Shown here one piece after another: positions 10,401-16,628 of a stretch of DNA of 16,628 nt. A program made the position numbers and the translations under genes. The notes under the pieces were generated by a model. It was not told where the DNA came from. It searched no databases and worked only from the letters and a program-made list of their open reading frames with translations. This stretch comes from Hamiltosporidium magnivora (Eukaryota; Microsporidia; Dubosqiidae). Location of the stretch: contig PITI01000216.1 in assembly GCA_004325065.1 (NCBI GenBank), positions 1-16,628 on the forward strand, given 5' to 3'. How positions within the stretch are numbered: position 1 is the stretch's first letter; the number at the start of each line of letters is the position of its first letter.

Positions 10401-12076
10401 GATTTCCAGTATAAGAAAGAAAAATCAAAACACATTACCCCAATACACCCGTGAGATTATTGATGCTGATTTGATTTGTAGTAATTAATCTTAAATCCGA
10501 TTAAGTGACACGTTTTTTTTTTTTCAAATCATGGATGTTAGAAGGTAAAATTACACCAAACCTCTAGATATGATAAAATTCAAAAAAAACTGATACATGT
10601 TTCGTAACAATTATAAAAAAAGCTTTCGTAAATTCAAATGGTGAACAAATATGATTCCTAAAAATATATTTAATATAATAATAAACGTTTTATAGTTCAA
10701 GTAAACTGCAATATAGAAATACAAAAATCTATAATATATTTTTGCGTTATAGTCTGCGATATTGAAATATAAAAATCATATATAGCTACACTAGCCAAAA
10801 TTTTGGAAAATTTGAATCGACTCAAAATTGTATAATAAATACATATTGCATGCGTTATAGGCCAAAACAGATCCATTGCTTGTAAATTAAACTCATAAGT
10901 TGTAATTTAAACATATAAACGAAGTACAGTCTTTACAAAGAAAGAAATAGAGATCACTATTTTTTCATAAAAGCTTATATAAGTAGAACATGTGATAAGA
11001 AAAGACGCCAATGAGAAAAATAGAAGATTTTTTTTCTATCTTTAAATAGAGTACATCAAAGGAATAAAAACCATATAGGTAGCAATAAAAGGATTTTAAG
11101 ATCTTTGTGGTCAGTTTCTAAAGCTTAAGAAATAAAAATATATTTTTTGAGAACAAATTGGTGCAAAATAGGATGAAAATATATTTTTCATTTCGAATAT
11201 AAATATAATTATCATAAAATCTTTAAAAAGTATATCGAAAATTTCCAATGTTTTGAAAAGTTGCTATTTTAGGAACATATTAGACGTATAAAGAATATGA
11301 CTGTGAATCCGCATTTAAGTCAATAAAAAGATAACTTTGAAATTATAAAAATAGGAATATACAGATTAAATAAATTTCCAAGTTGAGTTTTAAAAATAAA
11401 AATTAGATATCGAAAGTAAAGCTCATTTAAAATTTGTATCAATACATTCAAACTAATTATTAAATAAGAATGAAGGTACAACTATATTTGAGATGATATT
11501 TACTCAAACGACACTTTTATAACCGTAAAAAGTATAATTTTTTTTCATCAATTATTGCATTCTAATATTCTAATTCAGTATTAAAATACTCCCTTATGTT
11601 ATTACTAAGATTAGTATTGTTAACAACTCATCTGTGTATTACATATTAACTCCATATAGTAGTAGAAATATAAAAATAAATACTCTCAAAGGACGTTTTC
11701 GCTTCTATTAAGAATTCAAAGCAAAGAAAAAGATGTTTGTCTAACTAACGAAAGACTATATGTATAAAAATAAAAAGGGAAAGAAATACAAACCAAATTT
11801 AAAATCTATAACCTAGAATTTAATAATAAAGAAATAACAACAAATATTTAAAATAGTATTCCAAATTTTTAGTTCTACAAAATATCCAAGAAAATACCCG
11901 CAATCAAAATCCTAGTTCATTACTTAAGAACTATCTAATACATGTAAATACATATCTAATTCTTAAAACCGATTTTAATTTCAACTATATCTTATTATTT
12001 AAGAAATAAATATCATTTTTCATTTATTATTCAATAGAATACCCTTTTTTGCAAATTGTTTTATAATAATCTACAA
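4416..12076. other. Long AT-rich spacer (~7.7 kb), no supported gene
   Basis: No frame longer than about 85 codons occurs and none resembles a known family. The first part (4416-4680, minus sense) may continue the RT relic: SILDD occurs near 4545, where a YxDD box could have been, but spacing to the next motif is too short to claim it. An imperfect ~45-bp direct repeat lies at about 10691-10730 and 10748-10785 (tgcaatatagaaatacaaaa and tgcgatattgaaatataaaa). Otherwise I see only homopolymer runs and dispersed AT-rich motifs. Confidence 0.55.
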
Positions 12077-12256
12077 ATCTTATAAAAATATCTTTTTAAA
12101 ACATCTTTCAAATCAAAACAACTTCTTATTCAAAATCATTTTACAAAAATAAAATAAAATATATTTATCTTCATAAAATATCTTTTTAAAACATCTTTCA
12201 AATCAAAACAACTTCTCATTCAGAATCATTTTACAAAAAAAAATAAAATATATTTA
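12077..12256. repeat. Two direct tandem copies of a ~90-bp unit
   Basis: The stretch containing tctttttaaaacatctttca occurs at 12091 and again at 12181, an offset of 90. Similarity runs over nearly the whole unit (12077-12166 and 12167-12256), with a handful of substitutions and small indels. The copies are close enough to be a fairly recent duplication. Neither strand shows a sustained reading frame. Confidence 0.85.
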
Positions 12257-12502
12257 ATAATAATTAATTAAATTTATATTTTAACTAAAAATTATTGTTC
12301 TAAAAATTATATTTAAGTATTCAAAAAATCATAATTTATTATATTAAACCTAATATATTATTAATTATTATACTTTTATAATCTATTTATAAATACTCTT
12401 AATTATATTATAATCTACTTACTTCTAATCTTAAAAGACACAATAATGTTACTAATTAAACAATGACTTTATTTAATCTTATGGCTTAATAAATTTTTTG
12501 AC
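12257..12502. other. Extremely AT-rich spacer between two repeat arrays
   Basis: Mostly TTAATTA-type sequence joining the 90-bp and 75-bp repeat groups. No reading frame or RNA-like structure stands out. Its last ~50 bases (from about 12460) look faintly like another decayed copy of the 75-bp unit. Confidence 0.4.
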
Positions 12503-12790
12503 TAAAAAACCACTTTAATAATTATTTAATATAAAATTTATGATTTACAAAAGACCTATGAATTACTAATTTTTTTAAATAAAAAAACCATTTTAATTAT
12601 TTAATATAAAATTTATGATTTACAAAAGAACTTTGAATTACTAATTTTATAATAAAAAAAACCACTTAAATTATTTTATAAAAATTTATTTTTTTAAATC
12701 TAATACTTACTCACACATCGCTAAAAAAACTACGTAAGTTATTTCATTCAAAATTTGTTACTTACAAACGACCAATAAATTATTTACTAA
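12503..12790. repeat. Three to four degenerate ~75-bp tandem copies 3' of the condensin gene
   Basis: The string tataaaatttatgatttaca occurs at 12530 and 12605, and the AAAAACCA-type start recurs near 12505, 12582 and 12657, giving a period of about 75 bp. Copies A and B are very similar. A third (from ~12656) and a fourth (from ~12723, with cattcaaaatttgttactta) are increasingly diverged. The array ends about 45 bp before the stop codon side of the condensin gene, so it may overlap its 3' UTR. Confidence 0.75.
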
Positions 12791-12836
12791 AGACTAATAA
12801 ATTCATTGCTTGAAACCTACTTAAAACTTACTTTAT

Positions 12837-15833
12837 TTAAGACCACATCTCTACCAATATATTTTCACCTTCTCCTCCTTTCCCTTTAATCCTTTCCAAC
12901 ACTCCTTCTCTAATACGTTCTTTACATTCAATTTTACCTAAAAATTTATAAATACGACTGTCCATATTTTTAAAAACACATTCTACAACAATCATTCCAT
13001 AAATACTTTCTTTCTTACAAATTTCATTCAAAACTTTTTCTGCTACTTTTTGTACTTCCAAGTTTGAATCAATCAAACACTGAGAAATAATATCACAATA
13101 TCCTTTAATCTTTAATATTTCATTATTAACTAAATAATTAATAACTAAAAGACAATTCTTTCTAATTACAGATACAGTGTCTGATAATAGTGTATAGAGA
13201 AGATATACATGGTTTTCTATAAGTGAGTTATAAATTATTATATAATCTGCAAATGCAACAAGAGCATTGTTTCTGACTAAAAAATTTTTATGAGATAACG
13301 AATTTATAAAAAAAGGTAAATTTGATAAAAATAGTTCTGAACTGACTGTCATGCATTTGAAGAGTGTAAGATGTGCTGTGTTTATGAAATGTGTGGTGTA
13401 TGGTGTGTCTGGTAAATTTTGGTGGTTTTTTATTATTTTTAATATTTTTTTTATAAATTGGTTGAGAAATACGTTTTCTCCAAAAAATATTTCTTTTTCT
13501 TTTAAATAGAAAATTAAATCTTCTAAATATTCTGGTATTTCGTTTGTTGGTTTTTTACGCTGTAAACTTTTTCTTCTTCTTGTTAGATCAGGATCTATAA
13601 AACTCATATTTTCTTCCATAAAAGAAGCACTTAGGATTGATAGGTTAGGATCTAGAATGGTACTGTTGTTAATGGGGTGTTGTTCTATATAGTTGTTATT
13701 AAGAGGGTGTTGTTCATTAGTACTATTAGTAAGAGGGTGTTGTTCATTGGTACTATTACTAACACCCTCTTGTTTAACTGTACTGTTGTTAACACCTGTT
13801 GTATTACTAGTACCTCTTAGTTTACTGTCAGTACTGTTATTAACACCCATACCCTTTATTTTACTATCATTGGTAATAACACCTTCAATATATTTACTAT
13901 GCTTTATACTAACACTCCCTATTATATAAAGAATTTTTAAACTATCACTTTCTTTCTTAACAAGCCAATTTAAAGCTTTCTTTACATACTTTTCAGGACA
14001 TTCAGACTTATAAATTACACAAAGTGTTAAATCAACAACTTGATAATCAAAAAAGTTCATTTTATACAAATTCTTAGAAACAAGAACCAACGTTTCTTCA
14101 TTTATGCATGGTAAATGCATAAACATACGTAAAATATTTTTATAAACGCATAAATTTGCATAAAGAGATGAAACATCAGCAGAAGAAAAAAGTACTTTCG
14201 ATATTTTTACAACCAAAATACCATAACAATCCACCAACAAATTAGGTTTAGAATAAACAAAAACAGAAAGTAAATACGTCAATTCAAAGAAGCTCCTATC
14301 AAAGCACAAATTCAAATTTTCATTTTTTTCTAAAATTTTTTCACATTCATTTATCAGATAAGATATCACTCGTGTATTAACACCTCTTATTTCCCTAATA
14401 ACATTTTCTAACCAATAACATCCCCCTTCACCAACAAACCCACTTAAAAATTCAACAATTTGAAAATTACTTTTTTCCTGTAAAAGTTTATTCAACGCTC
14501 CAATTATTTTTTTATTTTCTTTGAAATTTTGTAATTCTCTAAACAGAACACCATACGTAAATTTAACTGATTTAGTATAATTACTCAGTAATTCTAACAA
14601 ACACAAAATATCCTCAATTTCTGGTTTCAAAGTACAAAGTAAAATATAATTTATATTTGGTAACACACTCACTGATATAAAATCTATTAACCAACCCTCA
14701 ACAACACCTCCCATATTTTTTATATTTTTTAAAATATTTATAAAAAATAAAATTGCCTTTTTTCTTACCACCACAGTCCTATCCTTAATTCTCTCACATA
14801 TTCTAATCATATATTCTTTACATAGTAATGAATAAGGAATATAACAGAATATAGAAATTACCTTAGAACGAATAAGAAAATTTGTATCATGAAGAGACTC
14901 ATAAAGAATTTGTAAATAGTGATAAGTATTATCTGATATATTATCTTTTGATATATCTTCTGTTATAGTATCGTTTATAGTATTATCTTCTGTTATATTA
15001 TTATTTATTTTATTACCTAATTCACTCTTACTATCTATCCTATCATCTATCTTATCATCTATCCTATCATCTACTATCCTATCATCTGTATCATCTACTA
15101 TCTCACTTTCCTTATCAAAACACTTTTTATTTCCAATTTTAATTTTTAATTCTTCATATACACATTCCAAATAACATCCTCTCAAAGAACAATTTTCACT
15201 AAATTTTAAATCTTCCAAATCCTTAATACAAACAAGTTGGTGACAAATTAAAGAAGGAAGAAGTAAACACATATTTTTAATAAAAATATTATTTGAAGTA
15301 TTAAAAAGATAAGAAATAATAAAATTAAAAGATAAAAATGGTAAATTAAGTAATAAATCTAAAACAAGAGAAAAAGATTTTTCATGTCCAAGTAAAGATA
15401 CAATGTGTGTTATTATAGTGTCATTGATATTATTATTACTTTGTATATAGGTTATCAGTTTTTGCTGACATAGAATTCTTAGCTCATAATCACCACCAGT
15501 AGTCTTATTGCTTACCTTACTTGCCTTATTTACATTGTTACTTACTATACTACCATCTATACTACCATCTATATTCCGATTTATACTACCATTTATACTA
15601 CCATCTAATGTACGCTCTAATATACAAAATATAATTTTTGGGAGAAATATGTCTGTCTTAGTTATAGATATAATATATTGGAATGCTTTAATATTTGTGG
15701 GTGGTAGTTTGTGACATAGAAGTAGTAATGTGTCTGGGTTGTAGTTTTCTTTAAGGTATGTTAGTGTTTCTGTGTGTTTAGATGAAATTGTTAGATTTTT
15801 TAGAAGTGAATTTATTTCTTGTGAGGAATTCAT
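12837..15833 (-). CDS. Condensin complex subunit 1 (Cnd1/Ycs4/NCAPD2-like HEAT protein)
   Basis: A 998-residue intact reading frame without introns. In other eukaryotes this subunit is one of the two HEAT-repeat subunits of condensin; with SMC2, SMC4, the kleisin and the second HEAT subunit it compacts mitotic chromosomes in the nucleus. The diagnostic part is C-terminal. Residues ~768-800 contain KEKEIFFGENVFLNQF, matching the conserved 'irErElLyG..SLL..f' stretch of D2 subunits. Residues ~820-955 form the Cnd1 domain, including the VRNNALVAFAD helix (853-863), a D-x-x-S-V-I-R-K-N helix (885-893), LKIKG (907-911) and a matching KKESIYG block (940-946). Residues ~303-372 are another HEAT block (DTNFLIRSK, then DRTVVVRKKA). 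Between these lie low-complexity insertions at residues 78-97, 247-268, 276-302 and 662-725. Yeast Ycs4 is about 1,180 residues; this copy ends soon after the Cnd1 domain, so the usual C-terminal tail is short or missing. The start is the ATG directly behind a CCC motif. The related D3 subunit is the main alternative, but the pre-domain motif fits D2. Confidence 0.93.
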   Translation of the reverse strand: MNSSQEINSLLKNLTISSKHTETLTYLKENYNPDTLLLLCHKLPPTNIKAFQYIISITKTDIFLPKIIFCILERTLDGSINGSINRNIDGSIDGSIVSNNVNKASKVSNKTTGGDYELRILCQQKLITYIQSNNNINDTIITHIVSLLGHEKSFSLVLDLLLNLPFLSFNFIISYLFNTSNNIFIKNMCLLLPSLICHQLVCIKDLEDLKFSENCSLRGCYLECVYEELKIKIGNKKCFDKESEIVDDTDDRIVDDRIDDKIDDRIDSKSELGNKINNNITEDNTINDTITEDISKDNISDNTYHYLQILYESLHDTNFLIRSKVISIFCYIPYSLLCKEYMIRICERIKDRTVVVRKKAILFFINILKNIKNMGGVVEGWLIDFISVSVLPNINYILLCTLKPEIEDILCLLELLSNYTKSVKFTYGVLFRELQNFKENKKIIGALNKLLQEKSNFQIVEFLSGFVGEGGCYWLENVIREIRGVNTRVISYLINECEKILEKNENLNLCFDRSFFELTYLLSVFVYSKPNLLVDCYGILVVKISKVLFSSADVSSLYANLCVYKNILRMFMHLPCINEETLVLVSKNLYKMNFFDYQVVDLTLCVIYKSECPEKYVKKALNWLVKKESDSLKILYIIGSVSIKHSKYIEGVITNDSKIKGMGVNNSTDSKLRGTSNTTGVNNSTVKQEGVSNSTNEQHPLTNSTNEQHPLNNNYIEQHPINNSTILDPNLSILSASFMEENMSFIDPDLTRRRKSLQRKKPTNEIPEYLEDLIFYLKEKEIFFGENVFLNQFIKKILKIIKNHQNLPDTPYTTHFINTAHLTLFKCMTVSSELFLSNLPFFINSLSHKNFLVRNNALVAFADYIIIYNSLIENHVYLLYTLLSDTVSVIRKNCLLVINYLVNNEILKIKGYCDIISQCLIDSNLEVQKVAEKVLNEICKKESIYGMIVVECVFKNMDSRIYKFLGKIECKERIREGVLERIKGKGGEGENILVEMWS
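13668..13757 (-). repeat. Three 30-bp in-frame tandem copies inside the condensin gene
   Basis: Three copies of a 30-bp unit encode the decapeptide NSTNEQHPLT and the variants NSTNEQHPLN and NNYIEQHPIN (residues 693-722). They sit inside a wider NNST-rich stretch (residues 662-725, bases 13656-13850) in the linker before the C-terminal Cnd1 domain. The first two copies are the most alike. The period is a multiple of three, so the frame is kept. The linker is probably disordered and tolerant of expansion. Confidence 0.85.
14928..15008 (-). repeat. In-frame Asn/Thr/Ile/Asp-rich repeat (NDTITED-like)
   Basis: Residues 276-302 hold imperfect NITEDN / NDTITED / SKDNISDN units. They lie directly upstream of the conserved HEAT block that starts near residue 303. 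The repetition is looser than in the neighbouring DDRI tract, so it is probably an older expansion. Confidence 0.65.
15030..15095 (-). repeat. In-frame 12-bp repeat coding DDRI/DDKI units
   Basis: Residues 247-268 repeat a DDRI-like tetrapeptide (DDRIVDDRIDDKIDDRID), with plus-strand units of the form cctatcatctat. The result is a strongly charged loop between HEAT blocks. It is distinct in sequence from the other expansions in the same gene. Confidence 0.85.
15543..15602 (-). repeat. In-frame 12-bp repeat coding (D/N)GSI tetrapeptides
   Basis: Residues 78-97 consist of repeated four-residue units of the type DGSI/NGSI with one diverged unit (NRNI). At DNA level the unit is about 12 bp (plus-strand form ctatactaccat). 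It interrupts the N-terminal helical region of the condensin HEAT protein without shifting frame, which points to recent slippage expansion. Confidence 0.85.
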
Positions 15834-15850
15834 AAAGGGTTTATAAAAAT
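15834..15850 (-). promoter_or_regulatory. Microsporidian-type CCC start-site motif with TATA-like sequence
   Basis: Read on the minus strand, the bases just before the condensin ATG are TTTTATAAACCCTTT. CCC lies three bases before the start codon and TTTATAAA directly before it. A CCC (or GGG) motif within a few bases of the start is an established signal of highly expressed and many ordinary microsporidian genes and goes with very short 5' UTRs. It supports the chosen ATG and the microsporidian assignment. That it positions transcription here is inferred from this family knowledge. Confidence 0.6.
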
Positions 15851-15879
15851 GTAAAATTAAATGTAGTGGATATAAGTAA

Positions 15880-16090
15880 GGTGGAAGTAGAACAGTAATT
15901 AGATTTTTAAGTAGAAAAATATAATAGTAAGTAGAAGTGTAAGTAGAAAAATAGAATATTAAGTAGAAGAGTAAGTAGAATATTGAGTAGATTTTAAATA
16001 TAATATTAAGTAGAATAGTAGTTGGATTTTTAAGTAGGAAAATAAGTAGAAGGGTATGTAGAATAGTAATTGGATTTTTAAATGGATTGG
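15880..16090 (+). repeat. Degenerate AAGTAGAA-rich minisatellite 5' of the condensin gene
   Basis: About a dozen occurrences of AGTAG, mostly as aAGTAGAA, lie in roughly 200 bp. A higher-order unit close to agaatagtaattggattttt recurs near 15890, 16011 and 16060. The plus strand here is nearly free of C. The tract begins about 50 bp upstream of the condensin ATG and could overlap its promoter region. No reading frame is preserved, so I treat it as non-coding satellite-like DNA. Confidence 0.7.
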
Positions 16091-16222
16091 TAAGGGAAAT
16101 GAGGTATATATACTATATAAAATATATCTTAGTAAGAAATTCTAAGCTCTATTATAAAAAAATTAGGGAAAATGTAAAGAAATATTTATTGATTTAAAAT
16201 CTGGGTTAATAGAATTTTCCTT
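16091..16222. other. Short AT-rich spacer between the AAGTAGAA tract and the right-edge relic
   Basis: Contains TATATATACTATATAAAATATAT-like sequence but no gene, start motif or structured RNA that I can support. Confidence 0.45.
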
Positions 16223-16628
16223 TTAAATAATTTCTTCAACCACTTGAATATCTTCTTCTAAATCCGACTCCTCATTAATATTTATCTTCGGTTCCTTTAC
16301 AGTGGCTATGCCATCCAAAATAGGGGTAAAATATTTTGTGTATTTTGTGTTTTAATATCATCTTCCTGGTTGTATACTTGCTTCTTTTAAAGGGGGTATT
16401 GGTTGCTTATGCATTTCAGCCCTTAAAATAACACTTAATATGCTCCTTCGGCATTTGATCCAGTATCAAGTCCTCTTCGTCGATCAAAAGAAATTGTTTC
16501 GACTGTCTTCTTGAGTACTATGGATTGTATAATGCCTCCTCATTCATGGGTATTTGCAGTCTCTTAACATACTTCTTAGGGTATTTTGTCACGATACCGT
16601 CCCAGGTCATCACATAAGAGATTATCTC
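16223..16628 (-). pseudogene. Frameshifted relic of a conserved, probably transposon-derived protein (runs off the window)
   Basis: Four minus-strand islands in changing frames read as one decayed protein. The first, 16628-16521, contains MTWDGIVTKYPKKYVKRLQI. After a one-base loss, 16530-16438 contains IQSIVLKKTVETISFDRRRG and ends in a stop. Next, 16438-16361 contains RAEMHKQPIPPLKEA and ends in TGA. The last, 16351-16226, has an acidic tail (NEESDLEEDIQVVEEII) before TAA. From memory, WDGIVTKYHKxY and IQSxVLKKTxExISFxRRRG motifs recur in repetitive, mobile-element-like proteins of microsporidia; I cannot name the family with certainty. Base composition is richer in G+C than the surrounding spacer. 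The 5' part lies beyond the window. Confidence 0.65.

Noticed and set aside
10808..10825. TTTGAATCGACTCAAA, T-arm-like on the minus strand
   Set aside because: It is just a short palindromic hairpin. No tRNA body can be drawn around it.
8973..11026. Shared 17-mer aatgagaaaaatagaag at 8973 and 11010
   Set aside because: The flanks do not match and the string is low complexity. It is not evidence for an LTR pair.
13693..13929. Plus-strand Leu/Val-rich open frame
   Set aside because: Antisense shadow of the NNST/NEQHPL repeat tract of the condensin gene. The repeat period keeps every frame open.
15508..15714. Plus-strand Leu/Pro/Ile-rich open frame
   Set aside because: Antisense shadow of the (D/N)GSI repeat in the condensin gene.
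1..16628. CRISPR array, bacterial operon or plasmid-like features
   Set aside because: No regularly spaced conserved repeats with unique spacers, no ribosome binding sites ahead of frames, and the only gene is a eukaryotic condensin subunit.

Overview
This window looks like a gene-poor, very AT-rich stretch of a microsporidian genome. The evidence is one recognisable intron-free gene for a compact, Asn/Lys/Ile-rich condensin HEAT protein; a CCC motif directly upstream of its ATG, the usual microsporidian start-site signal; and decayed transposon sequence, including a right-edge relic of a kind I recall from Nosema/Vairimorpha-like genomes. The genus cannot be decided from this sequence. Another AT-rich unicellular eukaryote remains possible but less likely.

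Layout: 1-2259 is AT-rich DNA with no supported gene. It holds a perfect E2F-type palindrome (203-214) and a compact GC-richer hairpin with a B-box-like loop (1661-1714). About 2260-4415 on the minus strand is a graveyard of Ty3/gypsy-type pol sequence. One relic reads, 5' to 3' on the minus strand, RT end, RNase H, a tether, an eroded HHCC zinc-binding region, and an integrase core with D(35)E spacing (4415 down to 3233). A second relic follows in the same orientation and restarts at RT motifs, then RNase H (2698 down to 2260). From 4416 to 12076 I can support no gene or RNA. Two groups of degenerate tandem repeats lie at 12077-12256 (two ~90 bp copies) and ~12503-12790 (~75 bp copies), just beyond the 3' end of the only intact gene.

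That gene (12837-15833, minus) encodes the condensin HEAT subunit Cnd1/Ycs4/NCAPD2, with at least four in-frame low-complexity repeat expansions. Its 5' flank carries the CCC/TATA-like start signal and then a purine-rich AAGTAGAA repeat tract (about 15880-16090). The right edge (16223-16628, minus) is a frameshifted relic of a conserved, probably transposon-derived protein that runs out of the window.

Overall, one housekeeping chromosome-structure gene sits between decayed mobile elements and simple-repeat DNA. There is no operon-like or functional clustering. I found no convincing new multi-gene system. The most notable content is the mutational record in the retroelement relics and the repeat-laden condensin gene.
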